Of a DNA stretch of 64,000 bases, positions 9,385 through 20,319 are shown one piece after another. The notes under the pieces were generated by a model. That model ran no database searches. It had not been told where the DNA came from and saw only the letters and a list, made by a program, of their open reading frames with translations. Positions within the stretch are counted from its first letter, which is position 1; each line of letters begins with the position of its first letter. The DNA lies in contig JALJCO010013425.1 of assembly GCA_023101725.1 (NCBI GenBank), positions 1 through 64,000 of the forward strand, written 5' to 3'. A program made the position numbers and the translations under genes. Source of the DNA: Atherinomorus stipes. Its lineage: Eukaryota > Chordata > Actinopteri > Atheriniformes > Atherinidae.

Positions 9385-11270
9385 GTAGTTAGTTTTTTTT
9401 TTCAATCTGGACCTATAGATGGGTTTCTGAGCAACGTCACAGATAGGATGCATGCGCAACCAGGGGCAAGAAAACAGAGGAAAAGCATTATTGAACTATG
9501 AGAAGACCTATGTTTTACGTAAAAGACTCAACTTTTAATGCAGATGAGGTCAAGATATGACTGATAGTGTCAGGGAAATATAATGTTTATGTCCTGGTAT
9601 TTGTTCGATTGCAAAAATCAAAACATTAATGCATGTGAACAGTTGAAAATGGTGAAAATAGGACAGTAGGCGTGACAGATCTTCAGAAAACCCTCTCAGA
9701 TAACTTTTTCAGGTTCAGACTACATGATTTATTTAGTCTTTCACCATGGTCACTGTGTCGGATTAAACCACCGAAATTATTCCCGTGTTCTATTCGGGAG
9801 ACTGGTACTAACCAGCATCACTGCTACGATCGGCTGCATCACAACACTGCAGCTGTGTGTGACAGCCGTCCTCTACTCAGACAGGAAAATAAAAAAGAAG
9901 AAGAAACTGATTGTGGAGCCGTTTACAAACATTCACGCTGCATAACAACGCATCCCAGCGATTTAATACGAAGTACGGGGTCGTAAATCAGATGGCAGTT
10001 GAGTTTATACCATTAGCTTGTTAGCAGTTAGCTAGTCTGTCTACTGTCCACCACGATCTCATACACAATAAAGCACAACGTTACACAAGCAGCGAAACTT
10101 ACCGACAGCAATGCGTGTTAGTCCCTAACAGTTGGAATTGCCTCCTTTTCAAATGTAGTGATGATGTCGTCTTTGCCTGGTTTAATCCCAAACCAGTGAA
10201 AGTTGCTCCTGTATGGAGGAGGTGAGGACGACACCGGAGCTGAACTGAACCTGCTGCAGGCTGCAGATTGTTGTGGCCTATTTTGGTTTTAACAAATAGT
10301 CTAAATGAAAGTTTAAGCCGCTTTCTAACCCAGGTTTTTGAGGTAAATTTAAAATGAGGTCCAACACGAATAATATCCATGTTTTAACAAGAAAAATGCC
10401 GTTTCCGGGTGATGACTTCCTTGCCAAGTTGGTGTAATGGTAATAGAAATATAACACAGCAACGCTGCGTCAGTATTTTTTTTATTCGTCATCAAAATAC
10501 AGATTTATTCAATGTCATTTAAAACACAACGATCTCTGTTTGTTTCGTTAGGTTACTTTACATTTTTATGAATGATATGAGTGTGTGTTTGGCCATAGAC
10601 TGCTGTACAAAACACAGGCTTTTTGCCCCCTGGTTGCGCGTGCAACTGTCAATGTTTGTAAACAGGAAACCCATCTATTTTTTAGCATGAAATATGTTCA
10701 ATTACTCACCCAGACAGTTTTGGTGAAACTTGAATTCCTTCGGGAGATTTCCACTCGAGATCAGCGTATGTCCAATATAATGGAAGTGATGGGGCAACCA
10801 CGTGCAGCCTCTAAATAAGGCATTATCTGCCACAAACTCCATCACCAATGTTTTGTTATGAAACATTAGTTGGACCCCCCTGTGAGCTCAAAGCAGCCTT
10901 TTTGTGGTGATTCGTCCTTATTTACAGACATTTAGCTGTTATGGTGTTGCATAATAGTGACGTCATCAAAGCCGCAGCAGTAAAAATGTCTGTAAATAAG
11001 GACAAATCACCACAAAAAAGCCGCTTGGAGCTCACATGGGTGGTCTGACTGATGTTTCACAACAAAACATTGGTGAAATGAAGGAGTTGTGGCAGATAAT
11101 GCCTTATTTAGTGGCTGCGCATGATTGCCCCATCACTTCCATTATATTGGACATACGCTGATCTCAAGTGGATCTAAATATCTCCCGAAGAATTCAACTT
11201 TCACCAAAACTGTCTGGGTGAGTAAATGAACATATTTCATGCTAGAAAATAGGTCCAGATTGAGGCACTT
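9385..11270. mobile_element. fold-back MITE 2, interrupted by a 1.26 kb insert
   Basis: The boundary phrase CAATCTGGACCTAT is at 9403-9416 and its complement at 11250-11263. Apart from the insert (9417-10676), the left arm 10677-10950 and the right arm 10965-11250 are reverse complements, including TTTAGCATGAAATATG, CAGACAGTTTTGGTGAAA, TAAGGCATTATCTGCC and GTCTGTAAATAAGGAC. The centre is near 10950-10965. It shares the TAAGGCATTATCTGC segment with fold-back element 4 (14138-14755), so the two belong to one wider family. Confidence 0.8.
9417..10676. mobile_element. unclassified 1.26 kb element nested in fold-back 2
   Basis: The insert has inverted ends AGATGGGTTTC / GAAACCCATCT with further inverted similarity inside (GCGCAACCAGGGGC near 9460, complement near 10625-10640). 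Removing it joins GGACCTAT to TTTTTAGCATG and restores the arm of the host. A 2-bp AT duplication (9415-9416, 10677-10678) would fit. The interior holds a 73-codon frame (9724-9945) that I cannot assign. No transposase motif was recognised. Confidence 0.6.
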
Positions 11271-11454
11271 TACCAGAATTTATGACTTTTCAGTTTAGGC
11301 TTGTAACTTTGCAGTGATGGTTTTTCTCTGCCAATGGGGTTAATTCTATACAACTTCCAGTTTCTAATCTGCCACTAAGAGCATTTCCTAACAAGGGACA
11401 TTCTCTCCTGGCAAATTTACGGCAGATCTTGTAAACAGAGCAGTATGGCATCCA

Positions 11455-12145
11455 AGAAAGGGTGGAGCACTTTTTTCATATCTTAAATGCAGCCAGAGAT
11501 CGGACAGGTTTTTATTTTCCCCCAACTTAATGGAGTTCACCAGCAACTGAACCAAAAAGGTCCATAAAAGTCCACAAAAACTTGGCAATATTCTTCCATA
11601 CTGCTCGTCCAATGTAATCCAAGTGTCCTGAGTGGGTAGCGTCCATAATTTACATTTTGCTAAGAGACGAGTGAACGTGCTGCTGACCAACCGGGACAAA
11701 CACAAGAGGGGTTAGCTACTGATTTAAAACAAACAAAGAAAGAAAAAGAGGAACGCGTGATCTTGTCTGCTGCAGCTCCCAGAGTGTCGTGAACTTGCAA
11801 GGGCGCGCTTCGTGGCAGCTACATGTAATACTGTTTAAGCTATAAAAATATACTAAATGATGTCGTTTTGAGAAAATTATGGACGCTACCCACTCAGGAC
11901 ACTTGGATTACATTAGAGGAGCAGTATGGATGATATATTGCCAAGTTTTTGTGGACTTTTACAGGCCTTTTTGGGTCAGTCATCGGTGAACTCAATTATA
12001 TGAAAGTTGGGGTAAAATGAAAACCTGTCCGATCTCTGGCTGCATTTGAGATATTAAAAAAGTGCTCCAGAGTCTTGCTTAGCATGAGGGTGAGGAGAAA
12101 ATGAACGCACATCATTCTGTGGGTGTACTATTCCTTTAAGCGAAT
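11455..12145. mobile_element. fold-back MITE 3
   Basis: 11461-11660 and 12070-11870 are reverse complements of about 200 bp: GGAGCACTTTTTTCATATC, GCAGCCAGAGATCGGACAGG, TCCACAAAAACTTGGCAATA and CCAAGTGTCCTGAGTGGGTA all recur. The loop (about 11665-11870) is GC-richer. The right edge GTACTATTCCTTTAAG resembles ends of related elements, while the left edge is not clear. Confidence 0.8.
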
Positions 12146-12149
12146 GTAA

Positions 12150-14029
12150 TGATGAAGATAATCTGGCTGTTTTTCTTTGGATGACTGTGGTGCGATCTTT
12201 TAGGCTTAGATGTTACTTGAGATTGTGAGGTTGAAATATTTAATCCAAATCTATTAGATAATGATGTAAACCAGGAATACTTTGCAACAGATTCCACAAA
12301 ATGAAACCACTAAACCTTCTTCCTATTAATATGTAACAGACATTTTCTTTTCATTGTAAACTGGAACCTCAGTCTATAATGATGGCCTTGACCACATGCA
12401 TCTTCAATATAAAGAGGGTATTTCACTGTAGATTGTTTTGGTTGGGCAGGCCCTTTATGCATGAAAGCTATTTATCCTTCAGAGCACCTCTTTGAAATGA
12501 GTGCCTTTTCTCTGAAACCGCCCTTCTTCCTCAGCTCTAATGACACATTTCTGGTTATTCTAGGAGACTGACCTCTTCACTTACACTTACCCAGTCCTTT
12601 GAGCAGATTTTCTGGGCTCTGAAATAATTAGGGAGACGATGTGAGGATGACAAAAGACAACAGGAAAATGAAATAGGTCCTCTCTGTGGGCTCTTAGGGT
12701 CTTTGCAGCAATTCTAATTAAGCCCATCTAGAAACAGAGGAGCTTGGATTGAGGCAGTTTCTCATCAGGGTCCCTCCATGAGCCTCTTTTGTCATGAACA
12801 CACAGCCAATTACAAAGCTCAACAATGGAGTGGGGAAGTCTTATACCCTCCACCAAGACCAGAGACTATAGAGGGCTGCAAATATCCATGAGCACTGTGT
12901 GACTTTGCAAGAAATAAATAAAAATGTGCTCTCACCTTCTTAAGAAGTGATACCAAATATTCACTCGTATGTGTGGCCCAAATTGGGGGCATTCAGACTT
13001 CCAGGTTTAATTCCCTGCAGCTTACATGCCAGAGTAATTATATGTTTCCAAGGAAACACAGCAGAGCCAGTAACAGAGTAGTTTTTCATACGTGTGTGTT
13101 CCACTAATTAAATTGAAATAAATTTTGGTTTAAAGTAAATGTGGACAGCTCCCACTCTACATTGAGACAAGCCAAAGATAACCTCACTTGTTTATCGTCT
13201 CTGCATATTAGTCTTGGCGAATAATATGAGTGGCTGTGCAATCTTCAAGCTTGCCAGACCATAGATTATGGAGCTGTCTCTCATTTTATTCATTGTGCAC
13301 AGAAAGTAATTACCCAGAGATAAGTGTTCCTCCATCAGGGCCCACTCGCAGCGCTCCGTAAGCAATCTCCTCAGACAGGGGTCCCGTCTCACGCCATTGG
13401 GGCAGCACGGAGTGGCAAGTGGGTGAGCTATGTGGTTGCCTGCGTCCGGATGAGGCCTCCTGACAGTCACGGCCAGGTGGGCCAATCTTTCAATCAGACA
13501 CCCTATTTACCATTGCAAAGCTCTGCTGCTCTGTCTCATTTATAGCTGCGTAGGTTGCTTGTGATGAAAGCAGATAACGGAGGATATCCACCCTCCCACC
13601 TCTATCCTCAGATGGAAGGAAAATATTCTCAAAGAAGGGTGGGAGGGTTTAGACTGTTATTATCATTTTCCTGTATGTGTTTGTGACATTAAACATGAAA
13701 GCTCCATCACGTGTAAGGAAATCAGACCGTTTGTCACGACGAGCAATTACTTGCTGAAAGATTGTAATTTTGTGTAGAAATAACATAAAGAATGAGCAGG
13801 ACAGGATTTAGATGAACAATGATTCATAGAAAGATGACAGCATTTCATTTGTTTCTCAAACAGTTATGATTGAGTGTTTGTTTTAATGTTTTTATGGCTG
13901 ATGTTTTAAAGAAATTAAACTTAGCATACAGTTATGAATGAGTATTTGGTGGATTATGTCTTTGTTGTAACAAAGCTTCTCCGCAATAAAACTTGTTTCA
14001 TACTCTCTTGTTCTTGAGGCTGCAAGAAG
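12150..14029. other. gene-free, low-repeat sequence
   Basis: No reading frame or transposon is recognised. Composition is more even than in the flanking repeats, and there are several AATTA/TAATTA cores (for example near 12715, 13035, 13107). Short frames at 13192-13545 exist on both strands but none resembles a protein family. It is a possible conserved non-coding block. Confidence 0.45.
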
Positions 14030-14043
14030 GGGGGGGGGGGGGG
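14029..14043. repeat. poly-G tract
   Basis: Fifteen consecutive G, prone to length error in sequencing and assembly. Confidence 0.9.
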
Positions 14044-14137
14044 CAGTGTTCACCCAGTGATTATACAGTTAAACCATACTTCATCCATGGCAGGATGGGG
14101 TTGTGCATGGCATGTGGTGGTGTCCCTGTATTTAAAG

Positions 14138-14755
14138 GATAACTTTCTTTTTTTTCAACCTGGACCTTATTTCTAGTTTATACGTGCATTTCCTCACTGG
14201 TAAAATTTCTGCATCTCAATGACTCTTGGGCGATAGTTAGATTAAGTCGCCTTCCGGTGTACATCTACATAATGAGAGAAACGGGGCAGCCTCTATATAA
14301 GGCATTATCTGCAGCAAAACACCTTCATTTCACCAATACTTCAACTAGAATGAACGAACGAGTACAATTGTTTTGTGAGTTCACTCTCCGTTAGTTATTA
14401 GGGGGTTTCTCTGCACTCTACAGGCTACGCATGCCGGATACGTGCTGCTGCGTAAAGCTGAGAGGTGCAGCTCGCTACCCAGACACCATAAAACTGCAAT
14501 CCGCGAAACTGAACTCACAGGACAACAATACTCGTTCTTTCGTTCCTTCATTCTACTTAAAATATCGGTGAAATGCAGGAGTTTTGCTGCAGATTAAGTC
14601 TTATATAGTGGCTGCTCCGTCCGCCAGAGAGCAACTAATCTAAATATTGCCCGAAGGAGTCAACTGATGCAGAATTTTTACCAGTGAGTAACTGCATGAA
14701 TAAACTCCTAGAAATAAGTTCCAGGTTGAAAAAAAAGAAAGTTATCCTTTAAATG
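14138..14755. mobile_element. fold-back MITE 4
   Basis: The terminal inverted repeat is nearly perfect: TTTAAAGGATAACTTTC at the left, the same word on the complement at the right edge, followed by TTTTTTTTCAACCTGGA in both. The arms continue for about 250 bp (TTTCACCAATA, CTCGTTC, GGCATTATCTGCAGCAAAA). The centre is near 14440. It shares internal words with fold-back element 2. Confidence 0.85.
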
Positions 14756-15809
14756 CCACGTGTGTTGTATACGTTTTCGTATTTTCTCACCAACTCGATC
14801 AGCTGTTTATTAAAACGATCCATTCAACCTCACATCCGTGAAAATGCGGAAGTAACAAAACTTCCCGCTTCACGCATCTCCACATTAACCCCGCCTACCT
14901 CAAATAGCCAACCAATTACAATACTTCTTGGAGGCCACAAGAGGAAAGTTCTGCTCAGCCGAGGTGTCAAGAAGCTGCAAGACGTCCTCAATCACGTCTG
15001 TGGCCTCAAGAACACTTCTCGCAGCATACTGTATGTAACAAGCTTAAATCTTCTACTGTTGGAAAGTCTGTTTATTTCTCTCTTAAATGGAGCTCCATTT
15101 GAAAGGAAAATTCATTTTTTGGATAAGCAGCAGAGTTGAATATATGTTTGTTGTGTTGCTGACTTAGCAAGTTCTCAAGCCCCTCTAGCAACTTTTTTTT
15201 TTTTTAGAAAAAGTGACGAGGGACAAATCTGGCAACATTTTCTGGAGACTTTTGGAACTTGACATGAAAACATGTGTTGTTTACTCTTCTTTAATAGCTG
15301 GTGCTTCCACACGCCCCTCCCTCCTTAAAAAACATAGAGGCTCGGTCCTTATGCAGCGTCTGTCTCTGCTTCCAGCTGCAGAGCAGGAAACACGCATTTC
15401 TGCTCTGTGAAACAGACTGAAACTTAAACTCTCGAAGCTGCCACTGGCATTCTGTCGGATATTGATGCCTGTTGTGGACAAAGTGTGTGGACAAAAAGAA
15501 AGAAAGCGGATTATAATAATTTAAAGGATTGTTGCATGTTTTAGACTTAATTGAAAATCAAACCAGACTACACTAATAATAAAACAAAGAAAATATTAAT
15601 TATCAGGTTTTGTTTTCTTCTCTTATAAACATATTTAGGGTGTCTTTTTTTCTCTTTGTCTCTCCTACGAAATTATTGTACTCTGCTGCTGCGTCAATTG
15701 CAATTATTTGTACCAGGCTGATTATTTGAATAAGAGGATGATATCATCTAGCGACTTTTAGGACAGCCAATAGCAACTTTTCTTACTGAGGAGTTAGCAA
15801 AATTGGTGG
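14756..15809. other. no gene recognised; CTAGCAAC/CTAGCGAC repeat words
   Basis: The 128-codon frame at 14753-15139 does not resemble any family I know and starts at the end of a MITE. CTAGCAACTTTTTTT near 15186 and CTAGCGACTTTTAGG near 15750 look like pieces of an old interspersed repeat. Confidence 0.4.
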
Positions 15810-16160
15810 GTTGTGTCTGTGAAAAATTGTCCAGATCTTCTCTGCCAAACAGCTGATTCTGCTGTTGACTCTTGTTTGGTGTTGTTTATTTGACTGGAGG
15901 ATCCATACTGGGTCAGGAGGTCACTGATGTATTTTGGTCCTAAACCATTCAGAGCTTTATAGACCAGCAACAAAACTTTAAAGTCTATCCTCTGACGGAC
16001 AGGCAGCCAGTGTAAAGACCTCAGAACTGGACCATTTTTATGGTCTTTGGGAGAACTCGGGCAGCTGAGTGAGCTGCAGCTGTCTAGCTGATTTTTTAAG
16101 TAGACCAGGAAAGACGCTGTTAAAATAATCAAGTTGACTAAAGTGCCTCCTCCCCACACT
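15810..16160 (-). pseudogene. LINE reverse-transcriptase C-terminal remnant (CR1/L2/Rex type)
   Basis: The minus-strand frame includes VLRSLHWLPVRQRIDFKVLLLVYKALNGLGPKYISDLL (given here as a family pattern: HWLPV, RIDFK, VYKALNGLGP, YISDLL), the region after the polymerase domain in ORF2 of CR1/L2/Rex-like retrotransposons. It would have reverse transcribed its own RNA at a nicked target. The frame is truncated at both ends and the usual LWN motif is missing. Confidence 0.8.
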
Positions 16161-16184
16161 GGTCACCAGCCTCGTACTTCCTCC

Positions 16185-16300
16185 TAATCCTGGTCACCAT
16201 TGCTGTGGAATGGCAGCCCATTCTTCAACCAGTATCTGTCTCCAGTCAGCCAACGTGGATCTGTTGGTCAGTCTGGTACCAACAGCTGATCCTACAAGTG
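16185..16300 (-). mobile_element. Tc1-type transposon fragment
   Basis: GCTGTGGAATGGCAGCCCAT and CAGCCAACGTGG match, as far as I recall, the antisense strand of a common fish Tc1 transposase (region around the DDE catalytic core). Only about 115 bp survive. Confidence 0.5.
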
Positions 16301-16319
16301 TCCTTGAGTTTTATTTATG

Positions 16320-17060
16320 TGGCAGGACAAAGGAGGGCCGTGGCGGGATTCAATCCCCAGACTCCCAGGTGAGTGTCATGCATGCTAACCAGTCAGCCAA
16401 AGGGACATCCCCTTGGCCAAGTAGCCAGGGTCCTGATGATGATCATTCATCATCAGGACCGTCACATGCCACATCTCTTCCCCTCTTTTAACAAGCACGT
16501 CCTCATGCTCCATGCAGGCTGCCACCCATTTCAAATCCATGGACTGTTTACCAGCATTGCGCATGGATCCTGCAAACAACGCCAAAATGTGGCAAGGTAT
16601 GCAACGGAGGGCCCAGGCGGGATTTGATCCACAGACTCCTGGGTGAGAGTCATGCGTGCCAACCAAACAGCCAAAGGGACATCCCTGTGGTCAAGTAGCC
16701 GAGACACATGATCACTCGGAGGCATAATGACAGGACCGTCAACTGCCACAGACCCTCCGTTGCGTACCTTGCCAGATTCTGGCGCTGTCGGCAGGATCGA
16801 TGTGACGCTGGTAAAACAGTCTGTGGATTCGAAATGGTGGCAGCCTGTACGAAGAATGAGGACATGCTTATGGAAAAATGGGGAGAGATGTGGCAGTTGA
16901 TGGTCCTGTCACTATGGCTCTGAGTAATCATGCGTCCTGGCTACTTGGCCACAAGCATATCCATTTGGCTAAATGGTTAGCACGCCTGACTCTCACCCCG
17001 GAGTCTGGGGAACGAATCCTGCCTGGCTGTGTTGCGTTCCTTGCCACATTTATATTTTAT
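16320..17060. repeat. large inverted repeat with tRNA-like units
   Basis: 16320-16610 is the reverse complement of 17058-16755 (shared words: GGCCAAGTAGCCAGG, CATGTCCTCAT or CACGTCCTCAT, CAGGCTGCCACC, ACTGTTTACCAGC, GGCAAGGTA, CAACGGAGG). A further unit at 16590-16700 repeats the first in direct orientation. Each unit includes a tRNA-like segment. The clearest, 16965-17030 on the plus strand, reads TGGCTAAATGGTTAGCACGC then GACTCTCACCCC and GAACGAATCC: it looks like A-box and B-box parts and a CTC anticodon as in tRNA-Glu. Confidence 0.75.
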
Positions 17061-17153
17061 ATTGCCCTTGCAATAAAGATATTCATGCACACTGTACAAT
17101 CATGTGAAGGACAAAAAGTATCACTATTGGCATTGGTATAGATGAAGAAGTCC

Positions 17154-17415
17154 CATAAAGTAACAGTGTTGTAAATGGACTGTACTTATATAGCACTTTT
17201 CCAGTCGTACTGGCCACTCAAAGTGCTTTACTCTACGTCACATTCACCCAGTCACACACACATTCATACCCCGATAGGCACATCAGAAGGCAACTTGGGG
17301 TTCAGTGTCTTACCCAAGGACACTTCGGCATGTAATCTGGGGAAGCCTGGAATCGATTCCCCGACCCTCCGGATGAAGGACGACTGCTCTTCCACCTGAG
17401 CTACAGCCGCCCATC
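17154..17415. repeat. abundant teleost interspersed repeat
   Basis: From TGGACTGTACTTATATAGC through CACATTCACCC, TGTCTTACCCAAGGACACTT to TCCACCTGAGCTACAGCCGC this has the recurring plan of a very common fish repeat that ends in a B-box-like and GAGCTACAGCCGC segment. A more diverged copy is at 24165-24430. I am not certain to which class it belongs (LINE 3' end or SINE). Confidence 0.6.
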
Positions 17416-17587
17416 AACAATATTGTTAGTTACCCAAAATACCCAAATTTCATATCTCCATATGTGTTTCAGACTTCGGTTGGTGGTGGTAATGCACCGC
17501 TATAAAGTTGTTCAGAACCACCCAACACACCTGACACACTCACACAGCCATTCTTCAAAAACTCCCACATTTCTGCAGTTGCTGTCC

Positions 17588-17642
17588 TCATCTTCTTCTT
17601 CTGCTGCTGCTTCTTCTTCTTCCTGTTTTTCTTCTCTTGTTC
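17588..17642. repeat. (CTT/CTG)n imperfect microsatellite
   Basis: TTCTTCTTCTGCTGCTGC and further CTT units on the plus strand. Confidence 0.8.
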
Positions 17643-18770
17643 CTTTCGCTGGTCACATGTCAGCTATACTGTACAGCTCAATTCTGCTATGTGGTTTCTA
17701 GTGGTAAGGATCCATTTGCTCGTCAAGCGGATCCACAAGTTTCCTGAAAACAGAACAAATTGTGCACATAAACAACGCAGAAGATGAATGAAACTGTGCA
17801 TTTTTTCCGCATAGCTGTCTTCTGTATTAATGGGTCTTAAAGGTACAGCATGTAAGAATAACTGACATCTGGTGGCAAAGATGGGTATTTGAAAGATGTT
17901 TTCTTTCAAATGACTTCATATTCCAAGCACTGCTGTGAATGTACGGTGGCAGTTTGGCCAAAACTCTCCCAGACATAAACATGTTTTCATCTGTGAGTGG
18001 ATTCAGTGGTCTCAGGTGTGTGACTGTACTGTGAGTTACTATTTTTATTGTCTTTTAAGGCATTACTTATCCCAAACAGTGCTCTAACTCTCATTAAACA
18101 AAGCTGGTACAGCAGTTTTAAAGTTCAGAGGGTTCTCACTTCATGTTGTTTTGGCCATACAGAGACACTGTAGTAAAAATGGTGGAACAAATATGGCAGC
18201 CGCCATGTATTTGCACCCCCAGCAAGTAGATATAAATGACTCATTCTAAGAAAATAAACATTATTATGAGAAGACATGCAATTTTTTTAGCTTTAAATAT
18301 TATGAATTATGTGATGAAAGCACTAACATACCTTGACTATTGCCCAGCAGTTTGGTCGAATGCCGCTGGTGAATATAACTTATACAGAACAGAAATATCA
18401 TATTAGTGCACAAAGATCGGAACTGGCTGCTAAATGTTGCAATCACTAATAAGTATACCCTCAGTATACCTTCAGTACAATATCAGACATTACCAACAAA
18501 TGTCATAAACACATTTTCAGAGGAATGAAAGAATGGAGTAAACTGCCAAAACATATCAACCTTCCTAAAGTCAAAATTTAAATTATCTACAAACCACCAT
18601 TTATTAAAATGAGATACAATGAAAATTTTTTTGGATATACCTGAGATAATATAAATTTGGATTGTCAGTGTGGTATTAGTTACAACTTAGTTACACAAAA
18701 ATTAAAAGGGTCATTATGTTAGTTTCACAGATCAATCTCTTTGCAATAATACATTAATTTTGACACTTTC
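17643..18770. other. no gene; probable old repeats
   Basis: TTAAAGGTACAGCATGTAAG near 17837 looks like the left end of a known fish MITE, but I could not find the other end. 18240-18770 is AT-rich without frames. Confidence 0.4.
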
Positions 18771-18771
18771 T

Positions 18772-18772
18772 T

Positions 18773-18830
<58 letters not shown>

Positions 18831-18848
18831 CTTTCTTTCTTTCTTTCT
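18772..18848. repeat. poly-T / (CTTT)n tract
   Basis: About fifty T in a row followed by five CTTT units. It yields a meaningless poly-lysine frame on the minus strand. Confidence 0.9.
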
Positions 18849-18934
18849 GACAATGATCTGGTGACCCGTTAAAATTATCCTGCTACCTCCATGGGGGTCC
18901 TGACCCCCAGTTTGAGAACCATGTGGATGCATTA

Positions 18935-19630
18935 ACCCGTCTTATGGTGGGGGTGAGGTCTAGAGTCTATCCCAGCTGCTACCAGGTAAAATTTTTAAAC
19001 ATTTCCATTTTGTTGCATATGATTAAAATGTATTTCTATACAAACAAAAAACAAGTTCAGAATAAAACTGTTGACAATGTGGTGCACAAAATGAAGAAAC
19101 TCGTTCAGAAATAAGGTGTTTGTGACTCGAAAAGCAGCATCTACTTACAGATTCTCTACAGGAACTTATAATGAGCTCTCCACAAAGTCAGAATAAGGTC
19201 ATTCTTCTAAGGGCATCGATCTTTTCTTTTCCCCTGGACCTCTGGGTTTTTGCCTCACATGATCCTACAGAAATGGAGTATCACTGTGTGACTCTGGCTC
19301 AGTTTAAAACACAGGAGAAAGCAGGCATCCACGCGGCTGTTTTAACTTTCACCTTTATTTTTCATGGAAAAGATTCTTCAAAGTGCGCACGTTCTTTTCT
19401 TACTCTTGTGACCCTTTGAACAGCATTTAGCTGAACAAATGGGAGCAAAGTGGTTGCTTTTGGAAGTAAAAACATTACTCCCTCCTTTTAAGCAGCTAGG
19501 ATTTCCCAGCTGGTGTAGAGTCCAACAGATACAAACTTTTTCTCTCTCTCTCTTTCACTTTTAGGCTACTGCTGTCTCAGGAAAAGTTCTTCCAAAACAT
19601 ACTTCGTTTTGAACCCAGAAGGTTTTCGTA
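18935..19630. other. no gene seen
   Basis: 18850-18930 ends with GACCCCCAGTTTGAGAACCA, similar to the end of a common hAT MITE. Beyond it no gene or repeat is recognised. Confidence 0.4.
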
Positions 19631-19633
19631 TCT

Positions 19634-19785
19634 TAAAAAGTATCAAAGTTCTTTTTTCATGACAAGAGATTGTGAGGAAGACAATAGTGACAGTCGAGAC
19701 ATGCCAAAGTAAAACTACAACTCCTTAAAAATAAATAAATAAATAAATCTGTTGTCGTGAAAAAAGAACTTTGATACTTGAAATT
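19634..19785. mobile_element. short palindromic MITE
   Basis: AAGTATCAAAGTTCTTTTTT at 19638-19657 recurs as its complement at 19760-19779. The interior has (AAAT)n. Flanks are unclear. Confidence 0.6.
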
Positions 19786-19808
19786 ACAGAGAGGACAAAA
19801 TTAACCTA

Positions 19809-20316
19809 CAGTCGTCCTCAAACTTATTCATACCCTCCAATTAAAGAAAAGGCTGAATTAACAATAGTAATTCAAATAACAGGAAACCAAATAAACTAAT
19901 AATAAATAAAAAAATTTTCAAAATGATAATTTAGTGAAATAAAATATTGCTTTTGAATTAAGGTTAAAAACAACAACAATAATAATAATAATAAAAACTG
20001 TCCCAGACACATCACCTTTCTGTCAACAGGCGTAGAAGTCTTTTTGGACGTTACAGAAAACACCTGATTGCAGTGATTGTCTCAAAGTGTTACTCAACAA
20101 AATTTTAGCCTTGGAGCCCCATCATGCTCGTTCACTTGTTTTATTTTTTATGTGTTTATTTTTAATATTTCTGTTGAACCACAATTCAAAATCAGTCATG
20201 ATTTTCATGGATTTTAAAAAATTTATTATCACTTTTGTCAATTTCAACTTATTTCACTGACAGCTAATGTTTTCCTTCTGTAATTGGAGGGTAATGAATA
20301 ATTTTGAGGACAATTG
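19809..20316. mobile_element. TA-flanked MITE, copy A
   Basis: Ends are CAGTCGTCCTCAAAC at the left and, on the complement of the right, CAATTGTCCTCAAAATT. TA lies on both sides. The interior (CTGTCCCAGACACAT, GAGCCCCATCATG, TTGAACCACAATTCAAAAT) matches the second copy at 49003-49452 throughout. It is probably a deletion derivative of a Tc1/mariner element. Confidence 0.85.
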
Positions 20317-20319
20317 TAT

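Noticed and set aside
14753..15139. 128-codon plus frame
   Set aside because: Starts at the very edge of fold-back element 4, low complexity in parts and no recognised domain.
16965..17030. possible tRNA-Glu (CTC) gene
   Set aside because: A- and B-box-like words are present, but the acceptor and T stems do not pair well and it lies in a repeated, inverted unit.
18732..18932. poly-lysine frame
   Set aside because: Translation of the poly-T/CTTT tract.
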